NCBI RefSeq assembly: GCF_000518685.1
Contig: NZ_KI912472.1
Span: 22,628 to 86,627, forward strand
DNA length: 64,000 nucleotides
Direction: 5' to 3'
DNA from: Eubacterium xylanophilum ATCC 35991
GTDB lineage: Bacteria; Bacillota; Clostridia; Lachnospirales; Lachnospiraceae
This document shows positions 36,093-45,082 of this stretch, piece after piece (positions within the stretch are counted from its first letter, which is position 1; each line of letters begins with the position of its first letter). The translations under genes and the position numbers were made by a program. The notes under the pieces are model-generated. The model worked only from the letters and a program-made list of their open reading frames with translations. It was not told the DNA's origin and ran no database searches.

Positions 36093-36175
36093 AAAAAAAC
36101 AGGAAGAGGCCAACCGACTCGAGACGCAATGCATGCGCATTGAAGTCTCTCTCTGGTTGGACTCTTCCTGTTTTT
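36093..36175. terminator. Long bidirectional terminator between glmS and the phosphoesterase
   Basis: AAACAGGAAGAG pairs with CTCTTCCTGTTT at the outer ends (36097-36108 and 36162-36173). CCAACC/GGTTGG and GAGAC/GTCTC pair inside, giving an ~80-base interrupted stem flanked by A8 on one side and T5 on the other. It can end both convergent transcripts. Confidence 0.82.
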
Positions 36176-36203
36176 AGACTGTCTTAGTGCGACAGCCCCA
36201 TTT

Positions 36204-37370
36204 TTATTTGCTAAATTTCATATCAATCACTACAACTTCGCTTGGAACGCCAAGCTTAACAGGCACTCCCCATCCCCCTATTCCAGAAGATGTAATGGCA
36301 TATGTATCGCCATATTTTTTCATTCCATAGTTCATATCATTGGCTAGGTAGGTAAGGAAATTGCCAAACAACTGACCGCCATGAGTGTGACCACTCATAA
36401 CCAGGTCTCCTCCCGCCTTACTCACTTCAAGAAACTGGTGAGGCTGATGACTCAACACAACCACCGGCTTAGTTTTATCAACACCCTCAAGAAGCTTTGC
36501 CACATCGTTTTCTATTGAAATATCCGAAAAGTCCTTGCGTCCCACAATCTGCACTCCATTGGCAAGGGTGGTTATCTGATCCATAAGGACAGTAATTCCG
36601 GCATTTCTGAAGTAATGTGTCACATCTTTACTGAGATAGACTTCGTGATTTCCCTCAACGTAAAACACCCCATACGGAGCATTTATCTTCTTAAAAGCCT
36701 GTATCATCAACTCAATCTGGCTCTCAGTCGTGGACTGATCTACAAAATCTCCATCGAGTACTACTATATCAGGTTTGGTCTCATTTATCTTGTCGACTAC
36801 TCGCGTAATATCGCTTCCAAGAACACCCGATCCCATGTGAACATCGCTAATCATGGCAATTCTCATGCTGTCTTTGTTCTCACTCTTACCGGTGTCATCA
36901 ACATCTAAATGCTTATTGATAGATACCTTGTACTCCGTAACCTGATACCATCTCATATTAATCACCGACAAAACACCACAGATTATAGTAAATACAAGTA
37001 TGCACGTGATGCCTTTTCTCGTGCTTTTGATAAACTTATATATCTTATTATCCGCTTCAATTCTGGTCCCTATTGCTATTATCAGCTGTCTTATTCCAAG
37101 AAAAATCAGCGAATAAATAAATACGACCATATATATTCCGGCAATTCGAAGCAAAATATTCTTTATCAAGTCATTGTCATATCCGAAGTATCCTGCAACT
37201 CCGCCTATAAAATTGACAAAAAACACTCCATGAATTACCCAATATATCACTTTATTCCACCCAAGTCGCTTCCAAAGTTGAAAGTATTTGATAAATACAA
37301 ATGCCGTGAGCACCAGAAGTATTATAAAAAATATTCCGAGAGCAACGACTGCCCAAAATCTAGCCATCAT
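36204..37370 (-). CDS. Membrane-anchored metallophosphoesterase
   Basis: A 388-residue protein with four N-terminal hydrophobic segments (residues 1-135) and a calcineurin-like metallophosphoesterase domain facing outside or the membrane. The metal motifs are all present: ISDVHMGSGVL, LDGDFVD, VEGNHEVYL, LSHQPHQF and MSGHTHGGQLFG. The layout matches the YkuE/YaeI-like family, some of which act on lipid pyrophosphates (UDP-diacylglucosamine-like substrates) or unknown phosphoesters. AAGGG lies before the start; either of two adjacent ATGs is possible. Runs convergent to glmS and follows the L,D-transpeptidase gene by 23 bases. Confidence 0.92.
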   Translation of the reverse strand: MMARFWAVVALGIFFIILLVLTAFVFIKYFQLWKRLGWNKVIYWVIHGVFFVNFIGGVAGYFGYDNDLIKNILLRIAGIYMVVFIYSLIFLGIRQLIIAIGTRIEADNKIYKFIKSTRKGITCILVFTIICGVLSVINMRWYQVTEYKVSINKHLDVDDTGKSENKDSMRIAMISDVHMGSGVLGSDITRVVDKINETKPDIVVLDGDFVDQSTTESQIELMIQAFKKINAPYGVFYVEGNHEVYLSKDVTHYFRNAGITVLMDQITTLANGVQIVGRKDFSDISIENDVAKLLEGVDKTKPVVVLSHQPHQFLEVSKAGGDLVMSGHTHGGQLFGNFLTYLANDMNYGMKKYGDTYAITSSGIGGWGVPVKLGVPSEVVVIDMKFSK

Positions 37371-37393
37371 TCATCCCTTTCTAGATCATTTAT

Positions 37394-38602
37394 CTAGTAA
37401 ACAATTACCGGTGTTCCAACTTTTACTTTTGAATACAACTCTCTCGCAAAGCTATATGGGAGGTTGACACAGCCATGTGAACCACTGTATCTGTATATAT
37501 TACCTCCAAATCTTCCGCGCCAAGTGGCATCATGAAGTCCCTGTCCATCCCAGTTGAATGGCATCCAATAGTGGACCAATGTATGATATCCCTGAACTGC
37601 CATAGTTCCCAGGTATCGCTCTCTCTGCATAGCATATATTCTATGCGCACCCTTAGTAGTTCTTCTTGCAGGTGTATCCAGTCCTGAAACCACATTGGAC
37701 TGCATCTTGAGCTTACCTTTCTTGTAAAACCAGCAATGCTGTCTGCTGATGCTTACTTCAACGTATGTATCACCGATATCATCTTTTCCATGCTTAACTG
37801 CCTGGTTCTTATATACAGGCTCTACAGTCTTTGACTTTCCCTTCCTAAGCAACTTATTCAGTTTAGTAACCGTCGCCGGTTCATCAATCCACCATCCAAG
37901 AATTCCTCCGTGTATCTTCTTGACACCATCTTTGGTAGTTTTGAATTTTCTAGTCTTACCAAAAGTATTATACTTCTTGGCGAGATGCTTGACAAATTGT
38001 TCCGGCCACTTCTTGTCTATTACAAGTTTTGCCTTTTTCTTCTTATACTTGACATGTTTCTTAAGTTTGGTCCAATCGAGAACTTCCTTCTGCTTGCCAA
38101 ATTTATAAGTAATCCTCATGTCCTCATATCTATTAATAGCTTTTCCAATCTTTTTAATCTCTTTGCTCTCAGTAGTAATCTTAGCTTCTTTGTAATAATC
38201 ATCGAGATTTATAGATGCGCTATCATTTCCGGCTAATTGGGTGAGAATATCTCCTGCCAGCTTGTCATTATCAACTATATCACCCTTTTTCTCGGGAATA
38301 AGATTAAACCCCTTGTCATAATATGCATTCTTTGGTTTTTTCTCTCCCTGCGGAACATTGTTCTCAACTATATACTTAACTGCATCTAAATCCATACCAC
38401 TGTCAACAACCGTCGAAGAAAAATCAATCTCCTTGATTTCTCCATTAATATTCATATTGACAACTTTCCTCTTCTTACTTGGCTCCGCACTGCTTGACTC
38501 CTCTCCGGATGGCGAGAACACACCTGCCCCGTACAAGCAACCTACTACAATAGCAACAAAAGCCACTGCCACTATCGGCACCAATATTTTTTTCTTGTTC
38601 AT
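37394..38602 (-). CDS. L,D-transpeptidase (YkuD domain)
   Basis: A 402-residue exported enzyme likely to form 3-3 peptidoglycan cross-links or attach proteins to the wall. N-terminal anchor at 5-27, a Ser/Glu linker, then a putative peptidoglycan-binding region typical of these enzymes (about 60-260). The C-terminal YkuD domain has the catalytic YSGSHGCVNLP (Cys near 381) and an upstream HYWMPFNWDGQGLHD. The start is set at the ATG 38602, preceded by AGAAGGG; the open frame runs 54 codons further up but that part crosses the promoter. Divergent from holA. Confidence 0.92.
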   Translation of the reverse strand: MNKKKILVPIVAVAFVAIVVGCLYGAGVFSPSGEESSSAEPSKKRKVVNMNINGEIKEIDFSSTVVDSGMDLDAVKYIVENNVPQGEKKPKNAYYDKGFNLIPEKKGDIVDNDKLAGDILTQLAGNDSASINLDDYYKEAKITTESKEIKKIGKAINRYEDMRITYKFGKQKEVLDWTKLKKHVKYKKKKAKLVIDKKWPEQFVKHLAKKYNTFGKTRKFKTTKDGVKKIHGGILGWWIDEPATVTKLNKLLRKGKSKTVEPVYKNQAVKHGKDDIGDTYVEVSISRQHCWFYKKGKLKMQSNVVSGLDTPARRTTKGAHRIYAMQRERYLGTMAVQGYHTLVHYWMPFNWDGQGLHDATWRGRFGGNIYRYSGSHGCVNLPYSFARELYSKVKVGTPVIVY

Positions 38603-38668
38603 TTTGAGCTTCCCTTCTAAATCCTTTTTACTTATAACCCAAAAAAGGTTATAAACCCCGCAGATTAT

Positions 38669-38697
38669 ATTGTACAATATTTTTAAAATATAGTCAA
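38669..38697 (-). promoter_or_regulatory. Promoter for the L,D-transpeptidase gene
   Basis: Minus strand TTGACT (38692-38697), 17 bases, TACAAT (38669-38674), followed by a leader of about 60 bases with TTTTTGGGTTATAA repeats near 38640. Confidence 0.8.
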
Positions 38698-38707
38698 TCC
38701 ACACTAC

Positions 38708-38736
38708 TTGTATTATTTCCCGACTTAGTATATACT
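38708..38736 (+). promoter_or_regulatory. Promoter for holA
   Basis: TTGTAT (38708-38713), 17 bases, TATACT (38731-38736), with the ATG 23 bases after the -10. It lies back to back with the transpeptidase promoter. Confidence 0.7.
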
Positions 38737-38758
38737 TAATAGAGGATAGGAGGACGAA

Positions 38759-39736
38759 ATGCAAACCATCGATAACCAGCTAAAAACCAACAATTTATCT
38801 CGCTTTCATCTTGTATACGGTGAGGAAAAGTACATGGTCACCTACTACTCAAGGCAGATCATTTCTAAGCTCTCTACTGAGGGTGACACCGTCAATACAA
38901 CATTTTATGAGGGCGAAACCCTTAATCTGGAAGATTTTGATTCCCTTGGGAACACTCTTCCTTTTTTTGCTGAGAACAGATTGATGGTAGTCAAGAGAAG
39001 TGGCCTTTTTGGCAAATCAAGCGAGATGACTTCCATCCTCGATTCCTTCCCTGATAGCACCTACGTTCTTTTTGTCGAGGACAAGATTGACGGACGAAAC
39101 TCCCTGGTAAAGTGGATGAAGAAAAACGGATGCGTCACCGAGTGCAAGCAAAAAAATGAGCACGAATTAGCCGGATGGATAGCCGGATATCTAAAGCGAT
39201 ACGGCAAGACAATCCCCCGAAGAGAGATTAGTTATCTAATTTCCAAAGTCGGTTTCTCCATGAACACTCTCTCCACCGAGATGGATAAACTGATTGGCTA
39301 CATCGGAGATGCCAATTCAGTTACCACTCAGGACATAGATGCCATCTGCAGTGGTCAGGTTGTGGACAAGGTCTTCGATATGATTGACGCAGTTATGACC
39401 GGAAACAGCACCCTAGTTTACAAGCTCTACCGCGATTTACAGGAACTGAGAGAGCCAGCTCCCGTTCTGGTCCGACTATTTCAAAGGCACATCAACATTC
39501 TCATACAGGTTAAGGAATTATCAAGATCCAAGGCAGATAAGATTATCGCCAACGAATTGAAGATACCTACCTTTGCCATTGGGAAGTATAAGCAACAGGC
39601 AAACGGCTTCAAGCGAAGCGAACTTATCCACATGCTGGAAAATATCACAGAAAGCGAAGAACTCTTCAAAACAGGCCAGATGAAAGACGAGCTTTCCGTG
39701 GAAATGTTTTTTATCAGAGCATTGACAAATTGCTAA
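38759..39736 (+). CDS. holA: DNA polymerase III delta subunit
   Basis: Clamp-loader subunit that opens the beta clamp. The 325-residue sequence shows the delta N-terminal pattern (FHLVYGEEKYMVTYY), FFAENRLMVVKRSG, the region YLISKVGFSMNTLSTEMDKL and a C-terminal ELSVEMFFIRALTN, all typical. Length is normal (~330). AGGAGG lies 6 bases before the ATG. It often neighbours comEC and rpsT; here comEC is just beyond the tRNA, on the opposite strand. Confidence 0.95.
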   Translation: MQTIDNQLKTNNLSRFHLVYGEEKYMVTYYSRQIISKLSTEGDTVNTTFYEGETLNLEDFDSLGNTLPFFAENRLMVVKRSGLFGKSSEMTSILDSFPDSTYVLFVEDKIDGRNSLVKWMKKNGCVTECKQKNEHELAGWIAGYLKRYGKTIPRREISYLISKVGFSMNTLSTEMDKLIGYIGDANSVTTQDIDAICSGQVVDKVFDMIDAVMTGNSTLVYKLYRDLQELREPAPVLVRLFQRHINILIQVKELSRSKADKIIANELKIPTFAIGKYKQQANGFKRSELIHMLENITESEELFKTGQMKDELSVEMFFIRALTNC

Positions 39737-39750
39737 AAAAATGGTATAAA
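39722..39750 (+). promoter_or_regulatory. Promoter for tRNA-Ser inside the holA 3' end
   Basis: TTGACA (39722-39727), 17 bases, TATAAA (39745-39750), 21 bases upstream of the tRNA. The -35 lies in the last codons of holA. Confidence 0.8.
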
Positions 39751-39770
39751 TTTACTTGGTTGTTTTTTAT

Positions 39771-39856
39771 GGAGACGTATCGAAGAGGTCATAACGAGCT
39801 CGACTCGAAATCGAGTTGTCCGCAAGGGCACGTGGGTTCGAATCCCACCGTCTCCG
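39771..39856 (+). tRNA. tRNA-Ser (anticodon CGA)
   Basis: Type II tRNA of 86 nt. The acceptor stem GGAGACG / CGTCTCC is perfect. The anticodon arm is CTCGA-CTCGAAA-TCGAG, giving anticodon CGA (reads UCG). The long variable arm (TGTCC GCAA GGGCA) is typical of serine tRNAs. The T arm has GTGGG-TTCGAAT-CCCAC. Discriminator base is G. No CCA is encoded; a T run follows as terminator. Confidence 0.96.
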
Positions 39857-39867
39857 TTTTTTTATGC

Positions 39868-42033
39868 CTATTTTTCTAACATAGTCTTGATATTAAGTCT
39901 TCTATTTTCCTCAGAAACAATTATAGCACCGCTCTCCGCAGTATTTAAGAAAAATGTTCCGAAAGACTTGATTCTATCAACCACATCTCTTGCAGGATGA
40001 CCATATCTATTATTAACCCCGGCAGAAGCAAATGCATACTTGGGAGAAAAATATGCTAAAAAAGCATCAGAAGTAGATGACTTGGAACCGTGATGTCCTA
40101 CCTTGAGAATATCCACGCTCATAGGACTATTTTCCATCGACTCCAACACATCCTCCTCCCCATTCACCTCGAGATCTCCCGTTGTCAAAATCCTATAATT
40201 CTTATAATTTATCATAAAGGTCAAGGAGTAGTCATTGGGCTCTTTCCATGGAAAGTCAATCCTAGGATGTAGACAATCAAAGGTTAATTGGTCTGATATT
40301 CTGAGAGTGTCTTTTCTACAAATGTAGTCAATGCTGATATTCTCTCTCCTTATCTTCTCTTCTAACGCCAAATAGTTCTTGTCCTTATTCTCTATCCCGG
40401 GAAGCCCCACCCGACATATCCTTATATCTCGCTTCTCCCCCTTATCAAGCATCTCAATCAAGCCACTGGTATGGTCCTCATCACCATGAGTTATAAATAC
40501 TTCATCTATCCTATCTCTCCCATAGAACTTGAGAACCGGCTCAATTACATTTTCAGCAATGTTTTTCTTAGACGTACTCCCTCCGTCAATTAAAAATGTT
40601 CTGTTGTCGCATATTATAACTTCCATATCTCCCTGTCCAACATCTCCCTGAATATACACGAATCCATATTTTGGTTTTGCAAAAAAGAATATTAATATCG
40701 CAAGTCCCGCTAGACCCGAAAGTTTTTTTCTATTATAATCCACAAGAAATACACCTATCACAGCTAATATTAGGCCATAATAAATAACCATAAATACTAC
40801 GTTTGGCCTTCCAATAATTATCTTATTATATGGCAAATAATTCACACCATGACATATTAATTTATAATACTTCAGTATAAAATGCGCCGTAGAAAGGATG
40901 AACTCTGCCAACATAGAATTGAATATCAAACATATACATCCGATAAATCCCACTCCAACCAATAATGACATAAGTGGAAGTACTAACATATTAATTATCA
41001 CGCTATAGGGACATATTTCAAAGTAATACCAACATATTATGGGAAATGTTGTCAGGAACAATGCAAGGCCCTGGATAATCGTTTTGGCAATTATATTCTC
41101 AATTTCCAATCTCTTAATCGCCTCGTCAAAGAGAAGGATTCCAAGAACCGACGCATAACTCAATTGAAACCCACATTGAAACAGCTGTAACGGCTCATTT
41201 ATCAGGGTGAATATTCCGCTTAGAGCAATGGCCGACAGGGGATCATAGTACTTTCCCACAGTTTTCCCAAGCATCGCAATTACCATCATGAGCACTGCTC
41301 GAGTGGTGGCAACCGGAAAACCTGTGAGTTCTCCATACAGGAGAAGAAATGTCACAGTGAATATGGCTGCATACTGCATCTTAATCAGATATTTTCTCAG
41401 GAAATTGAAAAGACCCATGCCTATGAGTGAGATATGAAGACCGGAAATCGCCAAAATATGTGATATTCCAGCGCTCTCAAAAAGCTCCTTGATATCCTTA
41501 TCAAGGAGTGTCTTATCCCCCAAAATCATTGCACTCATAATTCCCGCATCTTCACTGTTCATAACTTTGCTAAGTCTAGCTGAAAAAAAATCCCTCAACT
41601 CGCGCAAATATTCCGGAAGTCTGTCATATTTATTATTTACTATTATAATATCTTGTATTTGGATTTTTCCGACATAATCCTGACTTTTGTAATATAATTG
41701 CTCATGGAATCCACCTGGATTAGTCGGCTTTGAGAAATTAGAATATGTCCCCTTTATGCGGACAATATTTCCCACCTTAACATCGTATTTTTCGCTATCT
41801 TTTGTGGTGCAGAGCATTTTTCCAACTCGCACTTTTTTCTCCCCTTGCAACAGGGTGTCTTCTAAGACATAGTTTACCCCCAGCTTCCCACTTGTTATAC
41901 GAGTCACTTTTCCCGTAAATATTCCCTCTTGGCAGGCAATCACCGAAGAATCAATATCATATATGAATTGAAACCATATGATAATTGCAGCCATCAACAG
42001 AAGCCAAAGGATTACCAATGGTCTGTTTTTCAA
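39868..42033 (-). CDS. comEC: ComEC/Rec2 DNA-uptake channel protein
   Basis: A 721-residue membrane protein predicted to pass single-stranded DNA into the cell during transformation. A DUF4131-type OB-like extracellular region lies at about 25-160. The competence domain has around ten hydrophobic segments (motif AGISHILAISGLHISLIGM). A C-terminal metallo-beta-lactamase-like domain has VGQGDMEVI, FLIDGG, ITHGDEDHTSGL, TGDLE and KVGHHGSKSSTS; the Zn-binding histidines are intact in the HGDEDH and HHGS elements. The start is TTG, shortly after the GerMN stop, with GGGGGA upstream. Last gene of the comEA operon; runs toward tRNA-Ser. Confidence 0.94.
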   Translation of the reverse strand: MKNRPLVILWLLLMAAIIIWFQFIYDIDSSVIACQEGIFTGKVTRITSGKLGVNYVLEDTLLQGEKKVRVGKMLCTTKDSEKYDVKVGNIVRIKGTYSNFSKPTNPGGFHEQLYYKSQDYVGKIQIQDIIIVNNKYDRLPEYLRELRDFFSARLSKVMNSEDAGIMSAMILGDKTLLDKDIKELFESAGISHILAISGLHISLIGMGLFNFLRKYLIKMQYAAIFTVTFLLLYGELTGFPVATTRAVLMMVIAMLGKTVGKYYDPLSAIALSGIFTLINEPLQLFQCGFQLSYASVLGILLFDEAIKRLEIENIIAKTIIQGLALFLTTFPIICWYYFEICPYSVIINMLVLPLMSLLVGVGFIGCICLIFNSMLAEFILSTAHFILKYYKLICHGVNYLPYNKIIIGRPNVVFMVIYYGLILAVIGVFLVDYNRKKLSGLAGLAILIFFFAKPKYGFVYIQGDVGQGDMEVIICDNRTFLIDGGSTSKKNIAENVIEPVLKFYGRDRIDEVFITHGDEDHTSGLIEMLDKGEKRDIRICRVGLPGIENKDKNYLALEEKIRRENISIDYICRKDTLRISDQLTFDCLHPRIDFPWKEPNDYSLTFMINYKNYRILTTGDLEVNGEEDVLESMENSPMSVDILKVGHHGSKSSTSDAFLAYFSPKYAFASAGVNNRYGHPARDVVDRIKSFGTFFLNTAESGAIIVSEENRRLNIKTMLEK

Positions 42034-42048
42034 GTAAACTTCATCCCC

Positions 42049-42957
42049 CTATTCTTCCAAACTCTCCTTAATTATGTCTAGATTCCTCTCAAAAGGTACT
42101 GTGAAATCCTCCACATCTCCATAGTTCTTCACTGTCTCGCCGTCAACAGTGAATTTGACCTTGTTGACATCTGCCAACTCACAAAGAGAATTAACTATAC
42201 TATATACTGTAATCTTTCCGCTGACGTCAGTTCTCTTGTTGAGAAACTCTGTGGAAAAATCCACGTAGCATATATTATCTCTGATTGTCATGGAATTGAG
42301 AGTTGTACCCTCAGGCACAGTGGCAAGAATGCCTGGATTCTCCAATCTATCCTCTTCACTTGGCCCCTCAATCAGTTTTTCTATAATCAATTTTCCAAAA
42401 GGAACTTTTCTGTCATAGGAAATCTTTGTATTGATTTCAAGCAAACCGTCATTGTTCTGATTTGCAAAGTACATAATAGTTGACTTATCCTGAGTTTTTC
42501 CATCTCCACCTAGAGAATCCATAAAGGACAATTCATTCATTACCCCAACTTCTTCTCCGTTAATAGTCAATTTGTCTTTGTCAATGTAAAACTCTACATA
42601 CTCAACACCCTTAACCTGACAAAGTGTCTTAACGATAGCTGACCTGATGAGAATTTCCTCTACTCTATCTAGATTTCTATATGCAGGAGTAAATCTCACT
42701 GTCAACTGGTTCTCCTGAAGCATGAATTCTGTAACTTCCACCTTGTCATATTGGTCCAAAAGTTCTTGAATTCTCGCTATAACATCTTCTGACTTTGTCT
42801 TACATTTATACTGAGCTGACTCAAGTCCACGCAAATCATCTCTCACCACGTAGACTGTATAATCTCCCTCTACTGTCGGCTCTTCAGCACTTCCACAGCC
42901 TCCAAGGAGACAGGCAAATATAAGCACAAGTAATGCTCTGCTCAATTTATCTATCAT
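42049..42957 (-). CDS. Lipoprotein with two GerMN domains
   Basis: A 302-residue lipoprotein: signal peptide and lipobox LLGGC (Cys near 21). Two GerMN (sporulation/germination-type) repeats follow, the first around 70-130 (RFTPAYRNLDRVEEILIRSAIVKTL) and the second around 195-275 (EGTTLNSMTIRDNICYVDFS). Single or double GerMN lipoproteins are widespread, and the sensor-linked LpqB also carries one. GGAG lies 9 bases before the ATG, overlapping the kinase stop region. Directly downstream of a WalK-like kinase, it may modulate it from outside, by analogy with MtrB-LpqB; this is inference. Confidence 0.9.
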   Translation of the reverse strand: MIDKLSRALLVLIFACLLGGCGSAEEPTVEGDYTVYVVRDDLRGLESAQYKCKTKSEDVIARIQELLDQYDKVEVTEFMLQENQLTVRFTPAYRNLDRVEEILIRSAIVKTLCQVKGVEYVEFYIDKDKLTINGEEVGVMNELSFMDSLGGDGKTQDKSTIMYFANQNNDGLLEINTKISYDRKVPFGKLIIEKLIEGPSEEDRLENPGILATVPEGTTLNSMTIRDNICYVDFSTEFLNKRTDVSGKITVYSIVNSLCELADVNKVKFTVDGETVKNYGDVEDFTVPFERNLDIIKESLEE

Positions 42958-42963
42958 ATCTTA

Positions 42964-44388
42964 TCACTCCGTGTATATAAGTGGAATTCTCACGGCAAAT
43001 ACCGTTCCATGGTTTTCCAAACTGTGTACTTTTATAGATCCCTTGTGAAGCAAAATAGCATTTCTGGTAATTGACAGTCCCAGACCATTTCCCCCTGTCT
43101 CACGGGATCTCGCCTTGTCAACGCGGTAAAATCTATCAAAGATATGTTCTTTTTCATCATCCGGAATTCCAACACCAGAATCTGATATCTTGATATACAT
43201 AAACTTGTGATCGGCATTGAGAGCAACATTAACCCATCCATTGTCATAATTATACTTTACAGCATTCTCTATGAGATTTGATATTGCCATGCCCAATTTC
43301 ACCGGATCAATCTGCGCATTTACAGGTCTCGTACTCTCGAATACAATCTCGATATTTCTCTCTTCCGCGATTGGCTTTATGCTCTTCATAATATTTTCTA
43401 TGAACTCGTTGATATTTACCTCTTCAATAGCAAGCTGAGAGGCGTTCTTATCCATCTTAACAAGGCTCAACAAGTCATTTACAATCTTATTCATGCGATC
43501 CAACTCGTCGTTGATATCCACCATAAATTCCTTGTAGAGTTCAACCGGCATATCTTCAGCAGTCGTGAGAGAATCCGCCAAAACCTTCATTGACGTAATA
43601 GGTGTTTTCAACTCATGAGACACATTGGATACGAATTCTTCACGGGATTCCTCCAAGCGCTGCACATTGTCCAACATGCTGTTGATAGAATCACTTAGAA
43701 CCTCCATCTCCGTATAATCCTTAACGTCCATCTTAATACCAAAATTACTCTCAGTGATGGCATTAATCTCCTGATTTAAGTGTTTCATAGGCTCAATCAA
43801 CTTCTGAGAATTAAGCCATGCAAGAAGGATGACAACCAAAGCGATTACGACAATTACAGAAATTGTAATCGAGGCGATGCTGTCATAATGGGTATTAATG
43901 GACTGAAATGAAAAGTTCATAATGACAACGCCCTTGACCTTGGAGTCCTCTACACTTCGCACAGGAAGAAGAATCTTTACACCCTCTGAACTCTGATTGA
44001 CAATCTGATTGGTGTTTCCCTCAAAGCACTCAAGGACTTCCGGCATGATAGCAGTACTTCCCTCTTCAAGTCGATATGTGTCCTTAACGACAGTATAATT
44101 TTGATCCACGATTAGTATACGACCGTCATACATATCTGAAACCTGAGATATTTCAGCATCAACATCATGTATATTTTCAGTTGAAAAATATCCTGAATTT
44201 ACAATAAGATTAGATATAATATTTCCGCGCACTAAAACTTCCGAAGTTCTCTGAGAAACAGATTTACTTCGGTTCAAATCGATATAAAATATAGAAAAAC
44301 ATATAAGAGGAATAAGTCCAAAAAGAATCAAGATAACAAGTGACTTTATCTTGAGACTTTTGAATATTCCTCTCTTTACTCTATGCAC
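42964..44388 (-). CDS. WalK-like membrane sensor histidine kinase
   Basis: About 474 residues. TM1 lies near residues 14-34, an extracellular Cache/PAS-like sensor of about 140 residues follows, then TM2, a HAMP domain and HisKA (SNVSHELKTPITSMK). HATPase_c carries NLIENAVKYN, DSGVGIPDDEKEHIFDRFYR and GNGLGLSI. The start is uncertain: I take GTG 44388, which overlaps the regulator stop by 8 bases (GTGCATAG), the same kind of coupling seen elsewhere in this window, though its ribosome site is weak. The downstream sequence matches the KSLKIK start of WalK-type kinases. Paired with the OmpR-type regulator upstream. Confidence 0.92.
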   Translation of the reverse strand: MHRVKRGIFKSLKIKSLVILILFGLIPLICFSIFYIDLNRSKSVSQRTSEVLVRGNIISNLIVNSGYFSTENIHDVDAEISQVSDMYDGRILIVDQNYTVVKDTYRLEEGSTAIMPEVLECFEGNTNQIVNQSSEGVKILLPVRSVEDSKVKGVVIMNFSFQSINTHYDSIASITISVIVVIALVVILLAWLNSQKLIEPMKHLNQEINAITESNFGIKMDVKDYTEMEVLSDSINSMLDNVQRLEESREEFVSNVSHELKTPITSMKVLADSLTTAEDMPVELYKEFMVDINDELDRMNKIVNDLLSLVKMDKNASQLAIEEVNINEFIENIMKSIKPIAEERNIEIVFESTRPVNAQIDPVKLGMAISNLIENAVKYNYDNGWVNVALNADHKFMYIKISDSGVGIPDDEKEHIFDRFYRVDKARSRETGGNGLGLSITRNAILLHKGSIKVHSLENHGTVFAVRIPLIYTE

Positions 44389-45067
44389 GGAAAAAATAGC
44401 CAACACCCCATTTGGTATGAATATACTTTGGATCACTCGGTGTGACCTCAATCTTCTCTCTCAAACGGCGGACATGAACATCTACGGTTCTAACATCTCC
44501 CAGATACTCATATCCCCAAATATCATTGAGAAGTTTCTCTCGACTAAATACTTTATCTGCATTTGTTGCAAACAACTCCAAGAGATCAAATTCCTTGGCA
44601 GTGAGCTTAATCTCTCTGTCCTTCTCAAATACACGTCGACTCTCAAAATTAATTCTCAAGTCACCATATACATGTTCAGCTGAAGGCACTTGCTCCTTAG
44701 CTCCTGTTGCACGTCGCATAACAGCTTTAATCCTAGCTTTAACTTCAAGAATATTAAAAGGCTTAGTGATATAATCATCAGCTCCATACTCAAGTCCAAG
44801 AATCTTATCCATATCCTCGCCCTTGGCAGTTAACATGATAATAGGCACATTTGAAAACTCTCTCACCTGCTGGCATACCTCAAAACCAGTCAACTTTGGA
44901 AGCATAACATCAAGAAGAATAGTATCATAATTATTCTCCTTGATTGCAGCAAGAGCTTCTTCTCCATCATAAGCCACATCGACTTCTAATCCATCTTGTT
45001 CTAAACTAAACTTTAATCCCTTAACAATTAACTTTTCATCATCTACGACTAACACTTTCCTCGCCAT
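44381..45067 (-). CDS. OmpR/PhoB-family response regulator (WalR-like)
   Basis: A 228-residue regulator. Receiver domain with VLVVDDEK, Asp in TILLDVMLP, Thr in IMLTAKG and Lys in YITKPF. A winged-helix output domain contains the recognition region EYLGDVRTVDVHVRRLREK and ends YIHTKWGVGYFFRA. The pattern is close to WalR/YycF, regulators of wall homeostasis, but WalRK neighbours (walH, walI, htrA) are absent and the operon instead contains comEA and comEC. GGAG lies 9 bases before the ATG. Confidence 0.94.
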   Translation of the reverse strand: MARKVLVVDDEKLIVKGLKFSLEQDGLEVDVAYDGEEALAAIKENNYDTILLDVMLPKLTGFEVCQQVREFSNVPIIMLTAKGEDMDKILGLEYGADDYITKPFNILEVKARIKAVMRRATGAKEQVPSAEHVYGDLRINFESRRVFEKDREIKLTAKEFDLLELFATNADKVFSREKLLNDIWGYEYLGDVRTVDVHVRRLREKIEVTPSDPKYIHTKWGVGYFFRA

Positions 45068-45082
45068 GTTCCATTTCTCCTA

